Below are positions 23,855 to 33,734 of a stretch of DNA of 64,000 nucleotides, one piece after another. How positions within the stretch are numbered: position 1 is the first letter of the stretch; each line of letters starts with the position of its first letter. The notes under the pieces were generated by a model that saw only the letters and a list, made by a program, of their open reading frames with translations, ran no database searches and had not been told where the DNA came from. Origin of the DNA: Sinorhizobium terangae (lineage in GTDB: Bacteria; Pseudomonadota; Alphaproteobacteria; Rhizobiales; Rhizobiaceae); contig NZ_CP121660.1 of the NCBI RefSeq assembly GCF_029714365.1, positions 1,860,001 to 1,924,000 of the forward strand, given 5' to 3'. Made by a program: the position numbers and the translations under genes.

Positions 23855-25114
23855 ATGTTAAGCGGAGCATTGAGCGGACTAACAGTCATCGACTTCACGC
23901 ATATCGGCGCAGGCCCGACATGCACGATGCTGCTCGCCGATATGGGCGCCAAAGTCATCAAGGTCGAGCCGCCTGAAGGCGAGTTGGGCCGCAAGCTCGG
24001 CCCGGCGTGGATCGGCAGCGACAGCGCACTCTTTCATGGCTTCAACCGAAACAAGCTCGGCCTGAAACTTGACCTCAAGTCCCCCGCCGGTCTGGACGCG
24101 GCACACCGATTGGCCGCCGAGGCAGGCATCGTCGTCGAGAGCATGCGGCCCGGCGTCATGGACAGGCTGGGGCTCGGCTACAAGGCGCTGTCGGCCTCGA
24201 ACCCGCGGCTCATCTATTGTTCCATATCCGCCTATGGCCAGTCCGGCCCCTACGCTCAACGGCCGGGCGTCGACGGCATCCTGCAGGCCGACAGCGGCTT
24301 GATGAGCATGATCGGTACGGAAGACGCCGAACCCTCGAAGGTGCAGGCTCCCGTGATCGATGTCTTTACCGGCTATGTCGCGGCGATGGGCATCCTGGCG
24401 CAATTGCGCAAGACCGAGGAGATTGGCCTCGGCGCACAACTGGACGTCAATCTGTTCAACTCGGCAATCGCGCTTCAGCAGGTCTCGCTCACCAACTACC
24501 TCGCGGACGGCGAGGCTCCGAAGCGCATCGGGAGCGCGGCTCCCTACTCTGCTCCCAACGAGGCCTTTGAAGCGGCAGACGGCTGGTTGATGGTCGCCGC
24601 CTATAACGGCGGCCGCTGGGAGAGATTGTGCGACGTCCTCGGCGTTCCGGAACTCGCAGCCGACCCGCGCCTCGCGGATTCTTCGACGCGGGTCGCCAAT
24701 CGCGCGCTGATGAGGGAGTTGCTCGGCCCGCGCTTCCGGCAAAAGAGCCGCGATGAATGGCTCGCGCTGCTGCAGCAGGCCGACATACTTTGCGCGCCCG
24801 TCTCCGATTACAAGGATTTGATGGATCACCCACAACTTGCTGCGAGCGGGATGTTGCTCAAGCTCCACGATCCGCAACATGGCGAGATCACCGTACCGGG
24901 CTTTCCGATCAACAGCGCTGCCATGAACGCCGGCAACCACAAGGTGGCGCCTGGACTCGGCGAAGACTCGCGCGCGATCCTGAGCTCCTATGGCTTCAGC
25001 GAACAGGCGATCGACGGCGTGCTGGAGAGCAACGTCATAAGCATGACCAAGAAGATCCCCGTCCCAATGAAGTCGGGGGAACAAGGAAACAGAACCAAGA
25101 TGGCGAGGGACTGA
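23855..25114 (+). CDS. CaiB/BaiF-family (class III) CoA-transferase
   Basis: The 419-residue protein opens with LSGLTVIDFTHIGAGPTCTM and has the family stretches GAKVIKVEPPEG, FNRNKLGLKLDLKSPAG, SISAYGQSGPYAQRPGVDG (containing the probable catalytic Asp) and VDVFTG-like VIDVFTGYVAAMG. Such enzymes move CoA between carboxylic acids. TTGAGGAGGTGGAGCC is a strong ribosome site. Its stop is one base before the aldehyde dehydrogenase start. It would activate the acid produced by the neighbouring enzymes for the thiolase-hydratase set. Confidence 0.9.
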   Translation: MLSGALSGLTVIDFTHIGAGPTCTMLLADMGAKVIKVEPPEGELGRKLGPAWIGSDSALFHGFNRNKLGLKLDLKSPAGLDAAHRLAAEAGIVVESMRPGVMDRLGLGYKALSASNPRLIYCSISAYGQSGPYAQRPGVDGILQADSGLMSMIGTEDAEPSKVQAPVIDVFTGYVAAMGILAQLRKTEEIGLGAQLDVNLFNSAIALQQVSLTNYLADGEAPKRIGSAAPYSAPNEAFEAADGWLMVAAYNGGRWERLCDVLGVPELAADPRLADSSTRVANRALMRELLGPRFRQKSRDEWLALLQQADILCAPVSDYKDLMDHPQLAASGMLLKLHDPQHGEITVPGFPINSAAMNAGNHKVAPGLGEDSRAILSSYGFSEQAIDGVLESNVISMTKKIPVPMKSGEQGNRTKMARD

Positions 25115-25115
25115 G

Positions 25116-26549
25116 ATGAGCGACCGGACTGTGAGTTACATCGGCGGCAGGGATGTCGACCCTGTCGACGGCAACTATTCCGTCAAGCTGGATCCGCGCA
25201 CGAAAGCCAAGATCGCGGACGTCGGCAACGGCGGTGAAAAAGACGTCGCACTCGCCTGCGACGCGGCCTCCAAGGCACTGCCTGCATGGAGCGACATGCG
25301 TCCGTCGGAACGCGGCCGGATCCTCGTCGACATCGCGCGACGACTTCGCGAGGACGGCCAGCACATTGTCGACATCGAAAGCCAGGAAACCGGAAAGCCC
25401 GGCCGCGAGATGGCCTCGCTCCTGGATCTGACCGCCCAGTATTTCGAATTCTATGGCGGCATCGTCAATGTCATGGACGGGGAGGTCATCAATGTCGGCC
25501 CCGATTATCACGTCTATACCAGAAGGGACCCCTTCGGCGTCATCGGCGTGATACTTCCATGGAACGCGCCGCTGCACCAGGCGGCCCGCGCCATCGCTCC
25601 GGCGCTGGCCACGGGAAACACCGTCGTCGCCAAGCCGTCCGAGCACACTTCGGGTTCGCTCGTGGCATTCGCGAAGTTCGCAGTCGCGCACGGCTTGCCG
25701 GCCGGCGTCTTCAACGTGGTCGTCGGCAAGGGCGCTGCGATCGGACCCGCGATGGCGAACCACCCTGCTATCCGGAAAATATCGTTTACGGGCGGCCTCA
25801 AGGCCGGCCAGGAACTGGGGCGGATCGCAGCGGATCGTGTCCTTCCGCTGACGCTCGAACTCGGCGGCAAAAGTGCCAACATCGTTTTCGACGATGCGGA
25901 CCTCGAGGCCGCCGCGAAAGGCTCGACGCGCGCATTCACCTGGAACAGCGGGCAGTGGTGCGCCGCGGGAACGCGATTGTTGGTCCAGGAAAGCATTCAC
26001 GATGCGTTCGTCGAAAAACTCGTCGCCAACGTCGCCGAGCTTCGTCTTGGCCCGCAGTTCGACGCTTCCAATGGCCCGATCACCACGGAGGCGCAATTCG
26101 AGAAGATCAAGAGCTTCTTCGCGATAGCCGAGCGTGATGGCCTGACGCCGGCGATCGGCGGCAAAGTCGCGACCGGTTCCGAGCTCGGCAACGGAAACTA
26201 CATCGAGCCGACGGTTTACACCGGCGTGCGAAATGAGATGGAGATCGCCCGCGAGGAGATTTTCGGTCCGATCCTGTGCGTCATTCCGTTCAAGGACGAG
26301 GCGGATGCCGTGCGCATCGCCAACGATTCCGATCTCGGCCTGGCCGCCGGCATCTGGTCCCAGAACATCGGACGGGTTCACCGCGTCGCCGCTCGCCTCG
26401 AGGCCGGGCGGATCGTCGTCAACGAATACAGCGGCGGCTTCGTGCAGACCCCGTGCGGCGGTTTCAAGTACAGCGGCTATGGACGCGAGCAAGGAATCGA
26501 CGCGCTTTCACACTACACTCAGCTCAAATCCGTGATCATTCGTCTTTGA
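25116..26549 (+). CDS. NAD(P)-dependent aldehyde dehydrogenase
   Basis: The 477-residue enzyme has the active-site asparagine in ILPWNAPL, glutamate 248 in LELGGKSANIV and nucleophile Cys282 in GQWCAAGTR, plus EEIFGPILCV near the end. It is of the betaine-aldehyde/vanillin-type ALDH superfamily rather than the CoA-acylating class, so it should yield a free acid, which fits the adjacent CoA-transferase. It is the last gene of its operon; repeat family C follows immediately. Confidence 0.92.
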   Translation: MSDRTVSYIGGRDVDPVDGNYSVKLDPRTKAKIADVGNGGEKDVALACDAASKALPAWSDMRPSERGRILVDIARRLREDGQHIVDIESQETGKPGREMASLLDLTAQYFEFYGGIVNVMDGEVINVGPDYHVYTRRDPFGVIGVILPWNAPLHQAARAIAPALATGNTVVAKPSEHTSGSLVAFAKFAVAHGLPAGVFNVVVGKGAAIGPAMANHPAIRKISFTGGLKAGQELGRIAADRVLPLTLELGGKSANIVFDDADLEAAAKGSTRAFTWNSGQWCAAGTRLLVQESIHDAFVEKLVANVAELRLGPQFDASNGPITTEAQFEKIKSFFAIAERDGLTPAIGGKVATGSELGNGNYIEPTVYTGVRNEMEIAREEIFGPILCVIPFKDEADAVRIANDSDLGLAAGIWSQNIGRVHRVAARLEAGRIVVNEYSGGFVQTPCGGFKYSGYGREQGIDALSHYTQLKSVIIRL

Positions 26550-26550
26550 A

Positions 26551-26628
26551 GCCTACTGCGGTTCCTCACATCGAAGCCGATTTAAGGAAGGAACAATTCA
26601 AAGGGCTGCAGCGTCCTTTGCGCGCCTG
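26551..26628. repeat. Intergenic repeat family C, copy 1
   Basis: This copy contains GAAGCCGATTTAAGGAAGG and CTGCAGCGTCCTTTGCGCG. The same ordered blocks recur at 38161-38238 (same orientation) and 56421-56487 (reverse). All three copies lie directly next to gene ends or starts, in typical Sinorhizobium fashion. Confidence 0.8.
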
Positions 26629-26762
26629 ACAACACTCGCGGCTCTGCAGGGGCCGGAACACACAGTCGGCCGCTCTCCAAGGTGAGGACGGCCACGATGT
26701 CATTGTCCTCGGTGGCAAAGTCGTGCTTTTGAGCAGGAGCAGCCCCGGACAGAGGATGATCA

Positions 26763-27998
26763 ATGGCGAACGACGACCTCATTCAGATCGGAACGGTGGA
26801 GTACCAGCGCCTCGCCACGGCGATGGTCATGGCCGGTTTCTCCACCTTCTCGCTGTTGTACAGCGTCCAGCCGCTTCTGCCGGAGTTTTCCTCGACGTTC
26901 GGGATCTCGCCCGAGAATTCGAGCCTCGCCGTCTCGTTGGCGACCGGTCCGATGGCAATCGGGATTCTGGCTGCCGGCTGGCTCTCGGACCGGATCGGGC
27001 GTCGGACATTGATGATTTACTCGCTGATCTCCGCGGCGCTCTTCGGGACCCTGGCGGCGGTTGCGCCGACGTGGGAGAGCCTGCTCGTGTTGCGCTGTCT
27101 GTCCGGCATTGCGCTCGCCGGCGTGCCTGCCGTCGCTATGACCTACATTGCCGAAGAGGTGGAGCCCCCTGCTATCGGTCCCGCCATGGGACTCTACATC
27201 GCAGGTTCGGCGTTCGGAGGAATGATTGGGCGGCTTGGCGCCGCGGTGGCAACCGAGTGGCTCGGATGGCGCTGGGCGATTGCCTCGATAGGGCTCTTCA
27301 GCGCGGCAGCCGCGATCGTCTTTTGTGCCAGCGCCCCCGCATCGCGTGCATTTCAGCCACAACGCCTTTCCCTTCGGGGCTTCCTCGGCGGTTATGCATA
27401 CGTGCTTCGCGACCGCGTTCTACTGATGCTCTATGGCACCGGGTTCCTCATGATGGGCGCCTTCGTCACGATCTACAACTACGTGCCGTATCGTCTGGCA
27501 GTCGAACCCTACGGTCTCGGTCATGCGGAGATCGGCGCGATCTTCCTGCTCTATATGCTCGGGTCGGCGAGTTCGGCCTGGTTCGGGAAGCTCGCGGGCC
27601 GGATCGGCGTGCGCCCTACGTTCTGGCGGCCCGTCGTCGTCCTGCTGATCGGCCTGCTGCTGACCGCACCCTCCCCGCTCTGGCTCATCATTTCAGCGAT
27701 AGGTGTTGTCACGATGGGGTTCTTTGGGGCGCATACCGTCGCCTCAAGCTGGGTCAGCAGAAGAGCCTTCGACAATCGCAGCCATGCGAGTGCTCTTTAT
27801 CTCTTCGGCTATTATGCCGGCTCGAGCCTGCTTGGCTCTGCCGGCGGGGTGATGTGGAGCAATTGGGGCTGGGAGGGGGTCACGGCGTTTACCGCCGGGC
27901 TTTGCATCACGGTCCTGGCGATAGCGTTCATCATCGCCCGCGCGCCGCCGCTCGCCGATCCCCGACAGCCGAAGACTGGTCAGCGGCTGCCGGGCTAG
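26763..27998 (+). CDS. MFS transporter (YnfM-like drug/metabolite exporter)
   Basis: The 411-residue, 12-helix protein begins MANDDLIQIGTVEYQRLATA and has the motif A GWLSDRIGRRTLM, FSLLYSVQPLLPEFS in helix 1 and GLYIAGSAFGGMIGR in helix 5, a pattern of the YnfM/AraJ exporter branch. AGAGGATGATCA precedes the ATG. It follows the ALDH operon after a repeat, so it may have its own promoter. It converges with the flavoprotein gene, 6 bases between stops. Export of a toxic pathway intermediate is one possibility. Confidence 0.88.
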   Translation: MANDDLIQIGTVEYQRLATAMVMAGFSTFSLLYSVQPLLPEFSSTFGISPENSSLAVSLATGPMAIGILAAGWLSDRIGRRTLMIYSLISAALFGTLAAVAPTWESLLVLRCLSGIALAGVPAVAMTYIAEEVEPPAIGPAMGLYIAGSAFGGMIGRLGAAVATEWLGWRWAIASIGLFSAAAAIVFCASAPASRAFQPQRLSLRGFLGGYAYVLRDRVLLMLYGTGFLMMGAFVTIYNYVPYRLAVEPYGLGHAEIGAIFLLYMLGSASSAWFGKLAGRIGVRPTFWRPVVVLLIGLLLTAPSPLWLIISAIGVVTMGFFGAHTVASSWVSRRAFDNRSHASALYLFGYYAGSSLLGSAGGVMWSNWGWEGVTAFTAGLCITVLAIAFIIARAPPLADPRQPKTGQRLPG

Positions 27999-28004
27999 TC
28001 GATA

Positions 28005-29369
28005 TCATGCCCGCAAAGTCGAAGCGATCGCGCTTGCCACGTTCTGCGCCTGGACGCGGATATCCGGAACCGCGGTGATTTCCCAGAACTGGCCCGCCGT
28101 CAAAGCGCCGACCGCGTAAAGGCCTGGCTGCGGCTCCTTGTTGAGATCAAGCACGCGGGAGTCCTTGTCGACAGAAAGGCCGAGTCCGAGTTCGGCGGGG
28201 CTGATCAGCCCCTGCCGCTGCATCTCCCGAAGCAGCGGCGAATGCGCGACGCCGGCCCGCTCCATGCCGGTGCAGTTGACGATCCAATCCGCATTGAACG
28301 ATCGAGGTCGGTGGCTTTGTCTTTCCCGATAGGTGACCAATGCACCGCGCGGCCCCTCCTCGATCGTCTCCAGGAAGCCGGTGTGCACGGTGACGATGCC
28401 ATCTCTTCTCAGGGCCTCGAAACGCGCAGATATCTGCGGGGCGATCCGATGGCGGTGCACGTTCCACCACGCCAGGCCGTGGCGGAGGAACCGGGCACGT
28501 TGCTCTTTCGCCAACTCCTGCCACAGCTTTTGCGTCACTGGCCTCAGGCCGTCCATCAGACCGCGCCAGTCGGCGCCCTTGCGAACCTGCCGGCGAAAGC
28601 CCGCGAGCAGGGCGCTGATTTCTCGCGAACATCCAAGCTCCGGCTCAATCGCCGGCGCCCGACGGTCAGCCGGCGGATGGGCATGCGGAAGCAGGCCACG
28701 GCGTGACAGGACGCGGAAACGCCCCCGGTGACCGTGAACCCGCAAGGCCAGCACCTGATCGATCATCGTCAATCCGGATCCGAGGATGCAGACCGTGTCG
28801 CTCGGGCCGACCTTCGATAGCCAGCTCAGCCGCCACGGATTGCGCACGATGCGACTTTCGACGCAGGTGTCGATTTTCCCCGCCGCGAGCGGCAGATCGG
28901 CATTGCCGATGCCGAGACAAAGCACGACGTTTCGCGCGCGGAGTTCCGCGCCGTTGTCGAGATGAAAGACAAGTCCGGCCTCGCTGCAATGGACGCAGTC
29001 CGTCGCCTTCGCCTTGACGAAATCAACCCTCGCGGGCCGCTCGTCGCCGCGCAACAAGGACGCCAGCCGGTCGCGCAAGTAAAGCCCGTAGTCTCCCCGT
29101 GACGCGAAGCCGTCCGCGGAAACCTGCCTCATATGCTCTGCGAGCCACTCGACAAAATCGTCGGGCTTTTCGGGAAAAAGGCTCATGCGCCCGGCAGGAA
29201 CATTCAACCGGTGGATATAAAATTCCGTGCGATAGGCGGTGCCCCTTCCAAACCCTGGGGCATCGCCAACGACGGCAATCAAGGTGGAGGCTGGTAGCAG
29301 CCGGAGCAAGTTGATCGTCACCGCGATCGCTGAAAATCCTGAGCCGACAACAGCGACATCGTAAAGCAA
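28005..29369 (-). CDS. FAD/NAD(P)-binding protein (HpyO/YdhS-type)
   Basis: The 454-residue flavoprotein has an N-terminal FAD motif VAVVGSGFSAIAVTINLLR, then GRGTAYRT and HRLNVPAGRMSLFPE, a second nucleotide motif CILGSGLTMIDQVL, DWIVNCTGME and LYAVGALTAGQFWEITAVPD. This order is typical of the YdhS-like family of unknown oxidases or hydroxylases. It is monocistronic and convergent with the MFS gene. No substrate can be assigned. Confidence 0.85.
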   Translation of the reverse strand: MLYDVAVVGSGFSAIAVTINLLRLLPASTLIAVVGDAPGFGRGTAYRTEFYIHRLNVPAGRMSLFPEKPDDFVEWLAEHMRQVSADGFASRGDYGLYLRDRLASLLRGDERPARVDFVKAKATDCVHCSEAGLVFHLDNGAELRARNVVLCLGIGNADLPLAAGKIDTCVESRIVRNPWRLSWLSKVGPSDTVCILGSGLTMIDQVLALRVHGHRGRFRVLSRRGLLPHAHPPADRRAPAIEPELGCSREISALLAGFRRQVRKGADWRGLMDGLRPVTQKLWQELAKEQRARFLRHGLAWWNVHRHRIAPQISARFEALRRDGIVTVHTGFLETIEEGPRGALVTYRERQSHRPRSFNADWIVNCTGMERAGVAHSPLLREMQRQGLISPAELGLGLSVDKDSRVLDLNKEPQPGLYAVGALTAGQFWEITAVPDIRVQAQNVASAIASTLRA

Positions 29370-29570
29370 ACGCGTCTCCCTGATCCGTTGTCCCTTGTCA
29401 GTACCCGAATGCGTAAGGCGTCCGCCAAGACCGAACCGAAGTCACAAAACGTGCATCACCGGCAAAGGTTTCGTCGCTTGACTACTATTTCTACAGAAAT
29501 TCTCAATTTTGGAAAGGCCCGGCATGGACTACATGAGAGTGACGGGCAATGCCGGTGATCGCGGCTATGA

Positions 29571-29759
29571 TCACTCAAAAGAGGGTCGCCGGGACGGGAA
29601 CACGTGTGATTCGCGGGCATTCATCCGGTTGCGCCGAAGCTCCAGAAATTCCAGCAGATGGAAGTCGTCCGAGCCCTGGCCGCGGGGATTGGAGAGGAGT
29701 TCGGCAATGCGCGCTGCATCTTCACAGCCCCAGCGGCGGTCGCGATCCCTCGTGCCCAT
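29571..29759 (-). CDS. Small hypothetical protein (62 aa)
   Basis: A short frame starting MGTRDRDRRWGCEDAARIAE and ending SRRPSFE, behind ATGGAGACCGTCA. Nearly all of its codons end in G or C, as real genes here do, which is why I list it; there is no family I recognise. It lies in the 530-base space between the flavoprotein and pcaB; the rest of that space shows no other gene. It could be a fragment of an older gene. Confidence 0.4.
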   Translation of the reverse strand: MGTRDRDRRWGCEDAARIAELLSNPRGQGSDDFHLLEFLELRRNRMNARESHVFPSRRPSFE

Positions 29760-29899
29760 TGACGGTCTCCATTGCTCTGGCGACCGTGTTACACTGACAC
29801 GCCCCGACCCTCCTTGCGCCGCCGCAAGCATGGCGACGAGCATCGGGGGCTGATCGGGGGCTGAAAGAATACGCGAAGAGTCTGGAATCGTCCTACGAC

Positions 29900-30955
29900 T
29901 CACGTTCCGCCCAGGCGCGTGATATTGCTCGCCAGTTGCGTGGCAAGCCTGGTAGCAGCCGCCGTCGCTCCGGCCATCTGCGGCAGGATCAACCATTCGA
30001 GCGTCCAGGCGGAGCCGGAGCGTTCCTGCTCATGCACGAGCGCCTGATGCACGCCCGCGAGCAGGGTTGCATTGAACCGGGCCAAGGTGACAAGCACTTC
30101 CGCCGCAACCGGATTCTGCTTGTGCGGCATGGCGGAGGAGGAGCCGCCGCCGGCGAGCACGATCTCCTCGCCGTTTTGCGCCATCAGCGCCACGTCCTGG
30201 CCGAACTTTCCGAGAGTGCCCGTAATGAGCGATAGCAGATTGGCGAAATCCGCCACTGCCGCGCGCTGGCTGTGCCATTGCGGACAGTCGACCAGCGCAA
30301 GCTCTTCGGCGAGCGTCTCGCGAACGGCCTCCGCCTTGTCCCCGAGCTTCTCGAGCGTGCCGGCGGCGCCGCCGAACTGCACGGCAAACAGGTCGCGGTC
30401 CATGGCCTCGAGGCGGTCCTGGTGATCGAGCAGCGGCTCGATCCAGGCACGCAGGCGATCCGAAACCGTGATAGGGATCGCCGCTTGCATGCGCGTGCGC
30501 CCCATCAGGGGACGAAACCCCCATTGCCGGTCGCATTCTTCAAGCACCGCCACGACATCGCGGAGACGGCAGCCGAAGAGTTCGGCGATCGCCTTCATGC
30601 GCAGCATCAGGCTGGTGTCGATGACGTCCTGGCTGGTGGCTCCGAAATGCACATGGTTTGCAGCCTCGGCGCCGACTGCCGCGCGCAGTTGCCGGACCAG
30701 TTCCGGAACGACGACGCCGTCCGACGCCGTCGCGCGGCGCAGTGCCACGACGTCCGGCGAAAAAGCGCGGCAGGCTTCGGTGATGCGATCGGCCGCAGAA
30801 CTCGGAATGACCCCGTGTTCTGCCTCGGCCCGCGCGAGCGCTGCCTCAAAGGCAAGCATGGCGCGGATGTCGGCCGCGGCGGAAAATTCCGCCGCCACGG
30901 CCTCGTCACCGAGAAGACCGGAAAGATAGGGATGATCAAAGGCCGAGTAGGTCAT
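29900..30955 (-). CDS. pcaB: 3-carboxy-cis,cis-muconate cycloisomerase
   Basis: PcaB closes 3-carboxy-cis,cis-muconate to gamma-carboxymuconolactone. The 351-residue fumarase/aspartase-superfamily protein has HFGATSQDVIDTSLML and the signature loop GGGSSSAMPHKQNPVAAE. The start MTYSAFDHPYLSG at 30955 follows CTGGAGATGTGGA; the upstream frame is not needed. It is the last gene of pcaDCHGB, 90 bases after pcaG. At 351 residues it is shorter than the roughly 400-450 of some PcaB proteins, as in other rhizobia. Confidence 0.95.
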   Translation of the reverse strand: MTYSAFDHPYLSGLLGDEAVAAEFSAAADIRAMLAFEAALARAEAEHGVIPSSAADRITEACRAFSPDVVALRRATASDGVVVPELVRQLRAAVGAEAANHVHFGATSQDVIDTSLMLRMKAIAELFGCRLRDVVAVLEECDRQWGFRPLMGRTRMQAAIPITVSDRLRAWIEPLLDHQDRLEAMDRDLFAVQFGGAAGTLEKLGDKAEAVRETLAEELALVDCPQWHSQRAAVADFANLLSLITGTLGKFGQDVALMAQNGEEIVLAGGGSSSAMPHKQNPVAAEVLVTLARFNATLLAGVHQALVHEQERSGSAWTLEWLILPQMAGATAAATRLATQLASNITRLGGT

Positions 30956-31045
30956 TCCACATCTCCAGGATCCCGTCTTCCCGCGCGCGGCGGGAACGGC
31001 GGCGTCAAAGGCCAGAAGCAACACGGGCAGGCCGCCACGCGATGA

Positions 31046-31660
31046 TCATATATCCAGGAAGACCGTTTCCTTCTCGCCCTGGAGATGAATGTCGAATGTA
31101 TAACTAGGCGCTGTGCCCGCGGCGACAAGCGTCTCAGCGCGATGACGATGCTCTATCCGGGCAAGCAGCGGATCTTCGGCGTTCGCTGCCGCCTCGTCCG
31201 GAAAATACATCCGTGTGTGCAGACCGATATTGATGCCGCGCGCAACGATCCAGAAGGTGATGTGCGGTGCCATCAGGCGACCGTCCTTGAAGGGCACCCG
31301 GCCCGGCTTGACGGTCTCGAAGGTGAAGACGCCGTCCTCGGCACTCGTCGGGCACCTGCCCCATCCGGTAAAATTCGGGTCGGCGGTGCCGCGCATTTCC
31401 GCGGGCGAATTGTAGAGGCCGCCGGCATCTGCCTGCCAGATCTCGACGAGCGCGTCCTTGAGCGGCATTCCCGCTCCGTCGATCACGCGACCCCTGACGG
31501 TGATGCGCTGCCCTAGCGTCTTGTCGTTGACCATCGAGGTACCGAGGTCGGATTTGTAGACGCCCGCAATGCCGCAGAAATTCGGCGTCAGGCCGATATG
31601 GACGTAAGGCCCGGCGGTCTGCGAAGCGGTTTCCTTGAGGTAGCCAAGTTCCTGAACCAT
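31046..31660 (-). CDS. pcaG: Protocatechuate 3,4-dioxygenase alpha subunit
   Basis: The 204-residue alpha subunit starts MVQELGYLKETASQTAGPYV and has the intradiol fold markers RGRVIDGAGMPLKDALVEIW and FPDEAAANAEDPLL. In the heterodimer the iron is held by the beta subunit; the alpha chain helps form the active-site pocket. Ten bases separate it from pcaH. Substrate is protocatechuate, cleaved between the hydroxyls. Confidence 0.96.
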   Translation of the reverse strand: MVQELGYLKETASQTAGPYVHIGLTPNFCGIAGVYKSDLGTSMVNDKTLGQRITVRGRVIDGAGMPLKDALVEIWQADAGGLYNSPAEMRGTADPNFTGWGRCPTSAEDGVFTFETVKPGRVPFKDGRLMAPHITFWIVARGINIGLHTRMYFPDEAAANAEDPLLARIEHRHRAETLVAAGTAPSYTFDIHLQGEKETVFLDI

Positions 31661-31670
31661 CGGTTGCCCC

Positions 31671-32831
<1,161 letters not shown>

Positions 32832-32839
<8 letters not shown>

Positions 32840-33641
32840 CTTTGTCTCCATGCATGACGAGTTCGAAGAATGGCCGGAGGATCGCGGTGAGGATTTCCGG
32901 CTGTTCGACGCAGGGGATATGACCGGCTTCGCTGATCACCTCGTAGCGTGCGCCGGGGATTAGCCTAGCCATCGAGAGCACGAGGTCCGGCGGCGTCGAA
33001 CCGTCGTCCTCTCCGACGACACACAGCACGGGAACGGCAATCTTCTTGGCCGCCTCCGTGTAATCGGCATCGCGAACTGCAGCGCAGGTGCCAATATAGC
33101 CTGCCACCGGCTGTCGGATCAGCATGTTGCGGTAGCCGGCGAAAGCGACGTTCTCCGGCCGCCGGAAAGCCGGGGTGAACCAGCGCTCGAGGACAGAGTC
33201 GGCAACCGCCTCGATACCGTGGGCCTCAATCGCGGCGATGCGCGCGTCCCACATCTCCGCCGTGCCGATCTTGTGCGCTGTGTCCGAAAGCACGAGCGCA
33301 CGCACCAGATCCGGTCGGCGCTGATAGAGCGACTGTGCGATCAGGCCGCCGACGGAAAGCCCGCAGACGATCGCCTGGCGGACGGAAAGCAGGTCGAGCA
33401 GGGCGGCAAGGTCGGTCGCATGATCCTCGATCGAATAGGGAACCTGGCCAACGTCGGAAAGGCCATGGCCCCGTTTGTCATAGAGCACGATCGCGAACTC
33501 GCCGGCAAGCCGGACGACGACATCGCGCCAGATGCGGAAATCCGTGCCGAGCGAATTGACGAAGACAAGGACAGGCTTTTCCCCCGTCGCACCAATCACC
33601 TGATAATGAATCGTGATGTCGTTGATGCGGGCGAATTGCAC
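32832..33641 (-). CDS. pcaD: 3-oxoadipate enol-lactonase
   Basis: PcaD hydrolyses beta-ketoadipate enol-lactone to beta-ketoadipate. The 269-residue alpha/beta hydrolase shows nucleophile Ser in CGLSVGGLIAQ, Asp in VVGEDDGSTPP and His in SEAGHIPCVEQP; FVNSLGTDFRIW provides the oxyanion region. It is the first gene of pcaDCHGB, transcribed divergently from pcaQ with the PcaQ site 70-86 bases upstream. CGGAGGAGATCTGCC is the ribosome site. Confidence 0.96.
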
Positions 33642-33711
33642 GGCAGATCTCCTCCGTCACCAAATTGGATGTTTGATCTGGTTAGGTAAAATGATATTTC
33701 ATGGCTTTCCA

Positions 33712-33727
33712 ATAACTCATAGGTTAT
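33712..33727. promoter_or_regulatory. PcaQ-binding site
   Basis: ATAACT-CATA-GGTTAT matches the described Sinorhizobium PcaQ motif ATAACC-N4-GGTTAA at most positions and is itself a near-perfect palindrome. It sits between pcaD and pcaQ. It overlaps the first of two possible pcaQ ATGs, which favours the second. Confidence 0.8.
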
Positions 33728-33734
33728 GGGTTTC

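Noticed and set aside
20207..29502. Shared 12-mer GAATTTCTGTAG near 20207 and, inverted, near 29491
   Set aside because: Both lie in promoter regions, but only 12 bases match, with no palindrome or extension, so chance cannot be ruled out.
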